Below are positions 7,164 through 14,988 of a DNA stretch of 31,918 bases, piece after piece. Below the pieces are notes generated by a model. The model was not told where the DNA came from and did not search any database. It was given only the letters and a program-made list of their open reading frames with translations. Position 1 is the first letter of the stretch; every line of letters starts with the position of its first letter. The stretch lies in contig JAKATQ010000002.1 of NCBI GenBank assembly GCA_021818665.1, forward strand, positions 1 through 31,918, given 5' to 3'. The stretch is from Nanobdellota archaeon. GTDB taxonomy: Archaea; Nanobdellota; Nanobdellia; Parvarchaeales; Parvarchaeaceae. Position numbers and translations under genes: made by a program.

Positions 7164-8962
7164 CTTTTGTGTTCGTAAATGGCAGACTCTGCGGCAAGAC
7201 AGATGATGGCGAGAAGCTATGTTCCCAGATTGTATCCGACCGGAGAAAGGGAATGTTGTCATCTAATCTTAACGTAAGGTACAGAAAAGATGCAGATGGT
7301 GTATTCATAAACACCGATGGAGGCAGACTGGTGCGGGCGCTGATAGTGGTGAAAAATGGAAAACCGCTAGTCACCAGCGACGACATAAACTTGTTGGAGG
7401 CGAATCATCTTAGCTGGGACGATCTTGTAGCCGCCGGGAAGATTGAATATCTGGATGCGGACGAAGAAGAAGATGCGTATGTTGCTCTCAACGAAAGCGA
7501 ACTGACTAATGAACATACCCATCTGGAGATAAGTCCGTTGTCTGTATTCGGTACCCAGGCCGCTCTTCTCCCTTTTATAAATCACAGTAATGCACACAGA
7601 AATGTTACCGCCGTCAAAAGTGTACAGCAAGGTGTCGGAAACTACTCCACAAATTATCTGATAAGGATGGACAACGATTCGATGGTAGCTATAGATCAGC
7701 AGATGCCGATAGTAAAGACTAAGATGTACGAGAACGAGTCTTTCAAAACTCACGTTTTCGGGCAGAACGTAGTCGTAGCTGTCGTCTCGTATCTTGGTTA
7801 TAACATGGACGATGCGATTATAATAAACAAATCCTCCGTTGATAGAGGGCTCTTCAGAGCGATGTTCTTTAGACCGTACAAGGTGGAAGAGACGAAATAT
7901 ATAGGCGGCCAAAGCGACGTTGTTACAATTCCAGACAAAGATGTTATCGGATACAGATCTGAAGACGCTTATAAATTTTTAGACGAAGACGGTATAGCCT
8001 TCCCATCAGCACATGTTGAAAGCGGAGACGTTCTTATAGGTAAAGTATCGCCACCGAGGTTCGTCTCGTCCATAGACAAGTTTAGGCTCGGTGTGCAGAA
8101 ACAGGTCGAGTCGTCTATAGAATGCAGGACTGGAGAGAATGGGATAGTAGAAAATGTCTATGTGACTTCGACAGCCGACGGCAACAAATACGTCTCTCTA
8201 AAGGTGAGACAGGAGAGAAGGGTAGAGATAGGTGATAAATTCGGTTCTAGAAGTGGACAGAAGGGAGTCGTAGGCATGCTTTTCGACGAAGCTGACATGC
8301 CTTTTACTTACTCCGGTATAATACCAGATCTGATATTTTCGCCGTACTCACTTCCAACAAGGATGTCAATGGCATATCTTCTCGAACTACTTAGCGGTAA
8401 GGTGGGCGCACTTGGCGGTAGATACGTAGACGGCACCCCGTTCACTGGCGAGAAAGAGGAAGATATAAGGAGAGAACTAGGCTCTTATGGTTTCAGAGAG
8501 AGTGGAGTAGAAACGATGTATAACGGGATAACAGGAGAAGAGATGAAGATAAGAATCTTCATTGGAGACATGACCTACATACGGTTAAAGCACTTTGTTG
8601 CGAACAAGATACAGTGGAGAGCTAGAGGCCCGATACAGCTACTCACCAGACAGCCCACTGAAGGAAAATCGAAGAGCGGTGGCCTTCGCCTAGGCGAGAT
8701 GGAAAAGGATTGCTTCGTAGCATACGGTGCGGCCATGTCCCTCAAAGAGAGATTTGATTCGGACAAGATTCCAGTGCCGGTATGCTCAAAATGTGGCATG
8801 ACAGCTGTATACAACTTCAGGAAAAGGACCGGTTATTGCGCTATAGATGGAGAGGACGCCCCAATAAAGCTGATAGAAGTATCGGCATCGTTCAAGATAC
8901 TTCTGGACGAACTAAAATCCGTGGGCATATACCCAAGGATAATACTTGGTAAAAAAGTATGA
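7160..8962 (+). CDS. rpoB1: DNA-directed RNA polymerase subunit B' (C-terminal half of B/Rpb2)
   Basis: The 600-residue product holds the external domains, hybrid-binding domain, wall, anchor and clamp parts of B. Marks are YLGYNMDDAIIINKSSVDRG, the lysine motif GDKFGSRSGQKGVVG (about 358-372), the PDLIFSPYSLPTRMS block, and the clamp segment LLTRQPTEGKSKSGGLRLGEMEKD. Two departures from the family are visible. The near-universal His of the RHGQKG motif is Ser365. The C-terminal zinc ribbon reads CSKC...CAID, with Asp where the fourth Cys normally lies. The gene overlaps rpoB'' and rpoA' by ATGA junctions at both ends. Confidence 0.97.
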   Translation: MTFVFVNGRLCGKTDDGEKLCSQIVSDRRKGMLSSNLNVRYRKDADGVFINTDGGRLVRALIVVKNGKPLVTSDDINLLEANHLSWDDLVAAGKIEYLDADEEEDAYVALNESELTNEHTHLEISPLSVFGTQAALLPFINHSNAHRNVTAVKSVQQGVGNYSTNYLIRMDNDSMVAIDQQMPIVKTKMYENESFKTHVFGQNVVVAVVSYLGYNMDDAIIINKSSVDRGLFRAMFFRPYKVEETKYIGGQSDVVTIPDKDVIGYRSEDAYKFLDEDGIAFPSAHVESGDVLIGKVSPPRFVSSIDKFRLGVQKQVESSIECRTGENGIVENVYVTSTADGNKYVSLKVRQERRVEIGDKFGSRSGQKGVVGMLFDEADMPFTYSGIIPDLIFSPYSLPTRMSMAYLLELLSGKVGALGGRYVDGTPFTGEKEEDIRRELGSYGFRESGVETMYNGITGEEMKIRIFIGDMTYIRLKHFVANKIQWRARGPIQLLTRQPTEGKSKSGGLRLGEMEKDCFVAYGAAMSLKERFDSDKIPVPVCSKCGMTAVYNFRKRTGYCAIDGEDAPIKLIEVSASFKILLDELKSVGIYPRIILGKKV

Positions 8963-11481
8963 AACTCGATACAAACTTTGTTTTCAACAAGATAAACGGC
9001 ATAGAGTTCGGTCTTCTGTCACCGAATACTATACAAAAGATAAGCGCCGTTGCTGTGACTTCATCAGAACTTTACGACATTGACGGCTTCCCGATAGACG
9101 GTGGGCTATCCGACCTGAGGATGGGTGTCACGGACCCCGGTCTCGTGTGCAAAACTTGCGGGAATACCATAAAGGACTGCCCCGGTCATTTCGGTTCGAT
9201 AGAACTTGCTAGACCGGTATTTAACATAAAGATGATACCGTCCATATACAATCTGATAAATGCTACCTGCAACTCTTGTGGCAGGATACTGGTACCTGAA
9301 AACACGCTGAAGAAACTAAGCGAGACGATAATATCCGCTGAATCCAATGAAGGCTACCAGAAGAAGACAAAGACGATAAAGGCGATAATAAAGCACGCGA
9401 AGAACGTTACGATTTGCCCATTCTGTAGGGAGAAACAGCAGAAGATAAAACTCGAAAAGCCGTATACGTTCATGTATGTAGGACAAAAACTAACACCCGT
9501 TGATGTACTGGAGAGACTGGAGAAGATAAAAGACTCGGACCTTCAGTTTATGGGTCTAGACCCAGACCATTCCAGACCAGAATGGATGATAATAACTCTG
9601 CTCCCCGTGCCACCGATAACGATACGTCCATCGATAACGCTAGAAAACGGTCAGAGGAGCGAAGACGACCTTACGCACAAACTTACAGACATAGTGAGAG
9701 TGAACCAGAGACTAGCGGAAAATATAAAATCCGGTGCACCGGAAATAATAATCGATGAGCTATGGGATCTTCTCCAGTACCACGTGACTACTTTCATATC
9801 TAATGGGACCGCTCAAGTGCCGATAGCTAGACATAAGTCTGGTAAGAAGCTGAAGACTCTGGAGGACAGAGTAAAAGGAAAAGAAGGTAGATTCCGAGGC
9901 TCTGTACTTGGAAAAAGAGTCAATTACGGTGCTCGTTCCGTCGTCGCTCCAGATTCATTCCTAAGATTTGACGAGGTCGGTATACCAATCAGGATCGCGC
10001 GTGAAATAACATTCCCCGAGTACGTTACGGAAATAAATGCAGATCGGGTAAAGGGACTGATAAAGAACTTCGATGCCTACCCAGGCGCGAATTATGTAAT
10101 AACATCAGACGGAATAAAAAAGAAGATAACCGCATCTACGGTAGAAAATCTTATAGAAGAGATAAAGCCGGGATATATCGTGGAGAGACACTTAGTGGAT
10201 GGAGACATCGTGCTCTTCAACCGTCAACCGTCACTGCACAGGCTATCTATAATGGGACACTATGTAAGAGTCTTGCCTTACAATACATTCGGTATAAATC
10301 CGGCATCAACACTCCCGTACAATGCCGACTTCGACGGTGACGAAATGAATATACATGTTCTGCAGACGGAAGAGGCACTATCCGAAGCGGACATGATAAT
10401 AAACATAAAGCACAACATAGTTTCGCCGAGACACGGTCTTCCTCTTATAGGCGCCGCACAGGACTATATATCAGGTTGTGCTATGCTCACCGCTAACGAC
10501 ATGATTGTAGACAGATTCACTGCAGAATTTCTTCTTTCAAACATAGGGATAGAGACCGACCTAAAAAAAGAAAGATATTCTGGAAGAGATATATTCAGTA
10601 TGTTGCTACCGCCCGGCCTGACTTTCGAAAGCGCCAGCACGACGTTCAAGAACACGAAAGACGATAGCAATTACGTAAGAATAAAGAACGGAAAATTGGA
10701 AAGCGGTGTAATAGACAGTGCTACAATAGGAAAAGAAAATGGAAGTCTTCTTCAATTCCTTTTCGTCAGATACGGCTCGGACGTGACAGCCCGTTTCATA
10801 GACCAAGCCGATAAGCTAGGACTTATGGTACTGCTAAAGTTCGGGATGAGCGTAAACATCGGCGACTTTGACATTCCGAAAATAGCTTCTAATAAAATAG
10901 ATGAAATCATCGATATCGGCAGCAAAGAAGCCGAAGCGCTGCTCAAGAATTATAACGAGATAACAGAAGCCAAGATACTCAGTCTTACTAACCGTCTAAG
11001 AGTAAAGATAAGGAATATAATAGACACTTTCATACAGAAAGACAATAACAATGTCGTTTCTATGATAACAACTGGAGCAAAAGGAAGTATACATAACTTA
11101 AGTCCGACCGTCGGCGCCGTTGGCCAGCAGATACTTCGTGATGTCAGAATAAACAACGGTTTTGAAGGCCGGCTTACATCTCATTTCAAAAAGAACGATA
11201 ACGGTCTGAAGGCACGGGGCTTCATAAAATCCAACTACAGGTCCGGTCTAAACCCAGTGGAATACTTCTTGCACTCCGCAAGCAGCAGGGAAGGACTTAT
11301 GGACAACGTCATTCGTACTCCCATATCTGGGTATATGCAGAGGCGTCTGTCATCGGCTTTGCAGGATCTAAGAGTATCTAAAGATCTCTCTGTAAGATTA
11401 GGCAACAAAGTGGTACAGTTCACTTATGGCGAGGACGGACTGGACGTTTCGGCGAGCGATAAGGGTGATTTGAAAATATAA
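8959..11481 (+). CDS. rpoA1: DNA-directed RNA polymerase subunit A' (N-terminal part of Rpb1)
   Basis: The 840 residues cover the clamp core, active site, funnel and bridge-helix region of the largest subunit. The clamp zinc site is C64-x2-C67-x6-C74-x2-H77 (CKTCGNTIKDCPGHFG), with a second set of cysteines around TCNSCGR and CPFCREK. The catalytic loop NADFDGDEMN is intact at 455-464, with D457, D459 and D461 holding the magnesium. The rudder and lid area GKEGRFRGSVLGKRVNYGARSV is present. The bridge-helix entry reads SSREGLMDNVIRT (S775-S776), where other polymerases have GGREGL. The subunit is split before the trigger loop, as usual in archaea. Four bases separate it from rpoA''. Confidence 0.97.
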   Translation: MKLDTNFVFNKINGIEFGLLSPNTIQKISAVAVTSSELYDIDGFPIDGGLSDLRMGVTDPGLVCKTCGNTIKDCPGHFGSIELARPVFNIKMIPSIYNLINATCNSCGRILVPENTLKKLSETIISAESNEGYQKKTKTIKAIIKHAKNVTICPFCREKQQKIKLEKPYTFMYVGQKLTPVDVLERLEKIKDSDLQFMGLDPDHSRPEWMIITLLPVPPITIRPSITLENGQRSEDDLTHKLTDIVRVNQRLAENIKSGAPEIIIDELWDLLQYHVTTFISNGTAQVPIARHKSGKKLKTLEDRVKGKEGRFRGSVLGKRVNYGARSVVAPDSFLRFDEVGIPIRIAREITFPEYVTEINADRVKGLIKNFDAYPGANYVITSDGIKKKITASTVENLIEEIKPGYIVERHLVDGDIVLFNRQPSLHRLSIMGHYVRVLPYNTFGINPASTLPYNADFDGDEMNIHVLQTEEALSEADMIINIKHNIVSPRHGLPLIGAAQDYISGCAMLTANDMIVDRFTAEFLLSNIGIETDLKKERYSGRDIFSMLLPPGLTFESASTTFKNTKDDSNYVRIKNGKLESGVIDSATIGKENGSLLQFLFVRYGSDVTARFIDQADKLGLMVLLKFGMSVNIGDFDIPKIASNKIDEIIDIGSKEAEALLKNYNEITEAKILSLTNRLRVKIRNIIDTFIQKDNNNVVSMITTGAKGSIHNLSPTVGAVGQQILRDVRINNGFEGRLTSHFKKNDNGLKARGFIKSNYRSGLNPVEYFLHSASSREGLMDNVIRTPISGYMQRRLSSALQDLRVSKDLSVRLGNKVVQFTYGEDGLDVSASDKGDLKI

Positions 11482-11485
11482 TCTT

Positions 11486-12607
11486 ATGGAAATACCGGAA
11501 AAATACGTAAAGGCTTTCAGGGAAAAGCACGGTGAAAACGCAGAAATCAGCACTCTGAAACAGATATACGAACGATCTCTAATAACTCCCGGAGAGGATG
11601 TGGGGGTTATAGCCGCCCAGAGCATAGGAGAAGCTAGCACCCAGCTCACACTTAGAACTAAGCACGCAGCGGGTCTAACGGTTATAAACACGACCGCCGG
11701 CCTCCCAAGGCTCGTTGAGATCTTTGACGCTAAGAAAGAGATATCGACGCCCGCGATGGATATCTATCTAAAGCCAGAATACGATAGATCCAGACAAAAG
11801 GTTACAGACATCGCCAATAGACTCATAGAGATAAAGGCTAAGGACTTAATATCTTCATACAATCTATCGCTTAGGAAAAAAGAGATAAACTTTTTGATAG
11901 ACCGTGATACTCTAAAAGCTTATGGTCTAACAATGAGAGATCTGTCTTCGAAGTTCTCGAAACTTAAGGTCAGTGTCAAAGTCGAAGCGGACACGATTAT
12001 TGTCACAGATAAGACTGCAGATAACGTAAAGAAACTGATAAAACTAAGGAACAAACTCAACGATTTGAGCATTTCTGGCGTACCGAATATAAGCAGGGCG
12101 GTCATAAACGAGGATCGTGAGGGTAGCCTATGGATAAAGACGAGCGGCACAAATCTCACTGAAGTACTGAAAATGGATGAAGTCGATCAGAGCAGGACGG
12201 TGTCAAATGACATAATCGAAGTATCAAAGATATTCGGCATAGAAGCGGCTAGGAATCTGATAGTCGAAGAGGTCTATAACACACTGCAGAACGTTGGACT
12301 TACGGTCGACCTAAGGCACATTTTCCTGATAGCAGATGCGATGTGCATAGACGGAACAGTTAAGGGAATAGGCAGATACGGTCTAAGTGGAGAAACCGAA
12401 TCAGTGTTCGCCAGAGCCGCATTCGAGATACCATTGAAGCACCTTGTGGAGGCTAGCCTTTATCACGAGACTGATGAGTTTAAATACGTTGCTAACAATG
12501 TTATGTCAAATCAGGTGATACCGATAGGAACTGGATCGGTAGAATTGGTAGTGAAAGGACGTGGAAGCGAAAGTAAAAACGAAGATGCTGGAGAAAATAA
12601 AGAGTAA
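11486..12607 (+). CDS. rpoA2: DNA-directed RNA polymerase subunit A'' (C-terminal part of Rpb1)
   Basis: The 373 residues supply the trigger loop, jaw and clamp foot of the largest subunit. The PGEDVGVIAAQSIGEAS block at 35-51 leads into the trigger loop TQLTLRTKH, keeping the catalytic histidine H60. The segment differs from the usual GEPGTQMTMRTFH pattern at several places: P to A, G to S, M to L, and F to K59 beside the histidine. Later landmarks are GIEAARNLIVEEV, VDLRHIFLIADAMC, and ARAAFEIPLKHLVEAS, typical of archaeal A''. The C terminus overlaps the rpl30e frame by 23-47 bases depending on the start used there. Confidence 0.96.
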   Translation: MEIPEKYVKAFREKHGENAEISTLKQIYERSLITPGEDVGVIAAQSIGEASTQLTLRTKHAAGLTVINTTAGLPRLVEIFDAKKEISTPAMDIYLKPEYDRSRQKVTDIANRLIEIKAKDLISSYNLSLRKKEINFLIDRDTLKAYGLTMRDLSSKFSKLKVSVKVEADTIIVTDKTADNVKKLIKLRNKLNDLSISGVPNISRAVINEDREGSLWIKTSGTNLTEVLKMDEVDQSRTVSNDIIEVSKIFGIEAARNLIVEEVYNTLQNVGLTVDLRHIFLIADAMCIDGTVKGIGRYGLSGETESVFARAAFEIPLKHLVEASLYHETDEFKYVANNVMSNQVIPIGTGSVELVVKGRGSESKNEDAGENKE

Positions 12608-12818
12608 GGAAGTATGTGTCGGAATGAATTCGACACTCCGCGCCTACAAGAAAGGTGACATCTTATTCATCGTGTATGCGCACAACATCAGCGATGAGAT
12701 GCTTGGCGTGCTTAACAAGCTGGAACTGGAAAAATACCAGTATGAGGGAGACAGCGAAGCACTGGCGATAGCCTGTAGCAAATCCTTTAATATCTCCGTG
12801 TTGGGCGTGAAGAAATAA
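12561..12818 (+). CDS. rpl30e: Ribosomal protein eL30 (L30e)
   Basis: This small RNA-binding protein of the L7Ae/L30e fold sits in the large ribosomal subunit. Its place between rpoA'' and nusA is typical for archaea. The 85 residues include the VGMNSTLRAYKKGD segment (family pattern G-x-N-x-x-x-K), the strand ILFIVYAHNIS, and a C-terminal LAIACSKSFNISVLGVKK. It is shorter than the usual 95-105 residues. The start is uncertain: GTG at 12561 gives a 47-base overlap with rpoA'', whereas the ATG at 12585 gives 23 bases and 77 residues and still keeps all conserved sequence. I list the longer form. Confidence 0.85.
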   Translation: MEAKVKTKMLEKIKSKEVCVGMNSTLRAYKKGDILFIVYAHNISDEMLGVLNKLELEKYQYEGDSEALAIACSKSFNISVLGVKK

Positions 12819-12823
12819 GTGTT

Positions 12824-13225
12824 ATGAATATAAAACTAGACAGTGACACTATCTCATCGATAAATGTTTTTTCTGACGTCACAGGAGTTATGCCACGAGA
12901 CTGCATAAAGAAGGATGATCAAATAATCTTCGTGGTCAGCCAAGGCCAAGCTGGTTTGTCCATAGGCAAGAACGGTACTAAGATGAAGATTCTACAGAAA
13001 ATGTTTGGAAAAGATATAATAGTCATAGAATACTCGGACGACCCGCTTAAATTCCTGGCCAATATAATGAGACCAAACAGACTAGTCTCTGGCTATGTTG
13101 CAAATGCAGATTCTAATGCCAAAGTTGAGGCATCCATCAATGGAAAGATCAGCGCACCCAGGCTGAAACTCGCTAAAACGCTCCTGCAAAGGTATTTTAA
13201 TATAATCAACATCAATATAAGATAA
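12824..13225 (+). CDS. nusA: NusA-like transcription factor (tandem KH domains)
   Basis: The archaeal NusA-like protein consists only of the two KH RNA-binding domains and lacks the bacterial polymerase-binding and S1 domains, as here with 133 residues. The GQAGLSIGKNGTKMKILQKMFG stretch is the first GXXG loop with its helix, and the segment LANIMRPNRLVSGYV begins the second KH domain. It probably acts in termination or antitermination, or in rRNA handling, with the polymerase encoded upstream. It sits 5 bases after rpl30e and 5 bases before rps12, in the gene order conserved across archaea. Confidence 0.93.
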   Translation: MNIKLDSDTISSINVFSDVTGVMPRDCIKKDDQIIFVVSQGQAGLSIGKNGTKMKILQKMFGKDIIVIEYSDDPLKFLANIMRPNRLVSGYVANADSNAKVEASINGKISAPRLKLAKTLLQRYFNIININIR

Positions 13226-13230
13226 CTAGT

Positions 13231-13668
13231 ATGGGAAACAAAACGAGAGGACTTTTCAACGGTAGAATGTTGCTATTGAGAAAATCACGAGTCCGATTCA
13301 GCAAGAACAGAAGCAGATCACATTTCGTAGAACTGTGGAGAAAATACGACCCTTTAGAAGGTGCCCCGCAGGCACGGGGGATAGTACTGGAAAAAGTTGA
13401 GATAACTCCGAAAAAACCATCGTCTGGAAAGCGTAAGTCCTGTAAGGTCCAACTGGCTAAGAACGGAAAGGTTGTCACAGCTTATGTCCCATATCCAAAG
13501 GGGATATCGTTTGTCGATGAACACAACGACGTCATAGTGGAAAGAATCGGTGGTGCACAGAAAGGTGCGCGTGGAGACCTCCCAGGAGTTAAATTCTGCG
13601 TTATAAAAGTAAATGGTATATCACTCTCTGAACTAGTTAGTGGGAAAAAGCAAAAACCAGTGAGATAA
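13231..13668 (+). CDS. rps12: Ribosomal protein uS12
   Basis: uS12 lines the decoding centre of the small subunit. The 145-residue sequence matches archaeal S12 over its length: the basic N terminus, GAPQARGIVLEKVEI, the loop ITPKKPSSGKRKSCKVQL, VVTAYVPYPKGISFVDEHNDV, and the second decoding loop GARGDLPGVKF before VIKVNGISL. The first loop reads PSSGKRK where most uS12 proteins read PNSAIRK, so the conserved Asn that reaches the decoding helix is Ser. The gene ends one base before the rps7 ATG, so the two are translated together. Confidence 0.96.
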   Translation: MGNKTRGLFNGRMLLLRKSRVRFSKNRSRSHFVELWRKYDPLEGAPQARGIVLEKVEITPKKPSSGKRKSCKVQLAKNGKVVTAYVPYPKGISFVDEHNDVIVERIGGAQKGARGDLPGVKFCVIKVNGISLSELVSGKKQKPVR

Positions 13669-13669
13669 A

Positions 13670-14359
13670 ATGGAACAAAAAGAAACGGGCAATCAGTTGG
13701 AAACAGAGACTAATACCGTCGAGCCACAGGAAAAACAGAAAGAACCGAAAACCGCCAAACAGGAACCGCTGCCGCAGTTAAAACTTTTTAATAGGTACGC
13801 CTTCGATGTCGAAGTAAAAGACGCCGGCCTTAGACGCGTAATTTCCCTAGAACCAATAATCATACCTAAGAGTTCCGGTAGACTTTCTCAACAGAGGCTT
13901 GGCCGTGCAAAGGTCGATATAGTCGAGAGACTTATAACACACCTCTTAGTCCCAGGGCATAAAGGCAAGAAGCATCTCAGGACATCAAAACTTTCATCTG
14001 GTCGTTTCTATACCGCTTTTAATGTTGTAAACGAAGCCTTTGAGCTGATAGAGAAGGATGGAAAAAACCCCGTGGAAGTCTTAGTGAGGGCGATAGAGCA
14101 CTCCGCGCCGAGAGAGGAGGTTATGAACCTACTGATAGCCGGTCAGAGGATTGCTAAACAGGTCGATACGTCTCCTATGAGGAGAGTAGATCTTGCGCTT
14201 AGATGGATAGCAGAAGGTACGTTTCAATCGTCATTTTCTGGCAAGAAAGCAAATACGGCCCTGTATGATACCCTTATGGGAGCATACAATAATTCTGACA
14301 CGGCCTTTCCTATATCAAAAAGGATAGAAGTTGAAAGGCAAGCCGCATCCAGCAGGTAG
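13670..14359 (+). CDS. rps7: Ribosomal protein uS7 with an acidic/glutamine-rich N-terminal extension
   Basis: uS7 organises the 3' major domain of 16S rRNA and contacts the E-site tRNA. The core begins near residue 38 (LKLFNRYAFDVEVKDAGL) and includes GRAKVDIVERLITHLL, NPVEVLVRAIEHSAPREEV, and the C-terminal SISKR-like end AFPISKRIEVERQA. The first 37 or so residues are low in complexity, rich in E, K, Q, T and N, and look like a disordered extension. The gene ends the long polymerase/ribosomal operon. In many archaea EF-2 or EF-1A genes follow, but here the next gene is convergent, 8 bases away. Confidence 0.95.
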   Translation: MEQKETGNQLETETNTVEPQEKQKEPKTAKQEPLPQLKLFNRYAFDVEVKDAGLRRVISLEPIIIPKSSGRLSQQRLGRAKVDIVERLITHLLVPGHKGKKHLRTSKLSSGRFYTAFNVVNEAFELIEKDGKNPVEVLVRAIEHSAPREEVMNLLIAGQRIAKQVDTSPMRRVDLALRWIAEGTFQSSFSGKKANTALYDTLMGAYNNSDTAFPISKRIEVERQAASSR

Positions 14360-14367
14360 ACTCCAGC

Positions 14368-14898
14368 TCAAAATCCAACTAGCTTTTCTATCGTCCTTAT
14401 TCGGCGGCTGTAGTCTTTTTTGAATGGTTTAGGGACCTTGTTTTCCTCTATTAGCTTTCTGAGCAGAGTAATTGATTTTTTTATACTGTGCGTATTGTCT
14501 ATCTGTACGACATTTTTATGTAGTTCAATGGCTTCTATATACGTGCCGTCTATAGCCTCGAATAGCGCATTGTCATAAATCTTCTTGTTTTTATAACCCC
14601 TTTTTTTAAGGCGCTTGATTAGGACAAGCGGATCACAGCGTAGAACGACGAAAAAATCTATTCTAGGAGAACGCAAGAAATGTGCCATGTGCGAAATTAC
14701 CACACTGTTCTCTTTAAGCAAAGGCCCGACTGCCAAGTTTAAATCTCGTATCGATACGTGTGCAGTCAGTCCGCCACGCTTTATGAGATCTCCAACATCA
14801 AGTACGTCATAATCTAAATCGGCCTTTAGTCTGGCTGCTAGAGTGTGTTTTCCAGTGCCGGGTGTCCCACTAAGTGCTATTATCATGTTATTCGCCAC
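14368..14898 (-). CDS. AK6/Fap7-type adenylate kinase family NTPase
   Basis: The 176-residue P-loop protein has the features of archaeal and eukaryotic AK6 (Fap7, hCINAP), an ATPase/adenylate kinase used in late 40S or 30S maturation. Motifs are GTPGTGKH at about 11-18 as Walker A, DVGDLIKRG, VVISHMAHFL in the position of the second conserved block, then VLRCDP..LIKRLKKRGYKNKKIYDN, a typical AK6 LID region. The final Walker A residue is His where Thr or Ser is expected. A TATA element at 14918-14927 is about 25 bases before the GTG at 14898, supporting that start; the ATG at 14886 is the alternative. It faces rps7 tail to tail. Confidence 0.85.
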   Translation of the reverse strand: MANNMIIALSGTPGTGKHTLAARLKADLDYDVLDVGDLIKRGGLTAHVSIRDLNLAVGPLLKENSVVISHMAHFLRSPRIDFFVVLRCDPLVLIKRLKKRGYKNKKIYDNALFEAIDGTYIEAIELHKNVVQIDNTHSIKKSITLLRKLIEENKVPKPFKKDYSRRIRTIEKLVGF

Positions 14899-14917
14899 AT
14901 CTTTGTAAATAAAGTCC

Positions 14918-14927
14918 TATATAAATA
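14918..14927 (-). promoter_or_regulatory. TATA box of the AK6-like gene
   Basis: On the minus strand this reads TATTTATATA, centred about 25 bases before the GTG at 14898. The spacing fits a leaderless transcript starting at the GTG. Confidence 0.6.
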
Positions 14928-14960
14928 CACGAATACAAGACGTGTCCGCTCTTAAAAGAT

Positions 14961-14968
14961 TTTAATAT
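14961..14968 (+). promoter_or_regulatory. TATA box of the metalloprotease gene
   Basis: TTTAATAT is centred about 25 bases before the ATG at 14989, consistent with a leaderless mRNA. It lies back to back with the promoter of the AK6-like gene in a 90-base divergent region. Confidence 0.55.
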
Positions 14969-14988
14969 CCGAGTAATCTTAGAATGCA

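Noticed and set aside
7367..7912. 181-codon minus-strand open frame inside rpoB'
   Set aside because: It lies wholly opposite the clearly coding rpoB' sequence with conserved motifs and has the composition of an antisense shadow.
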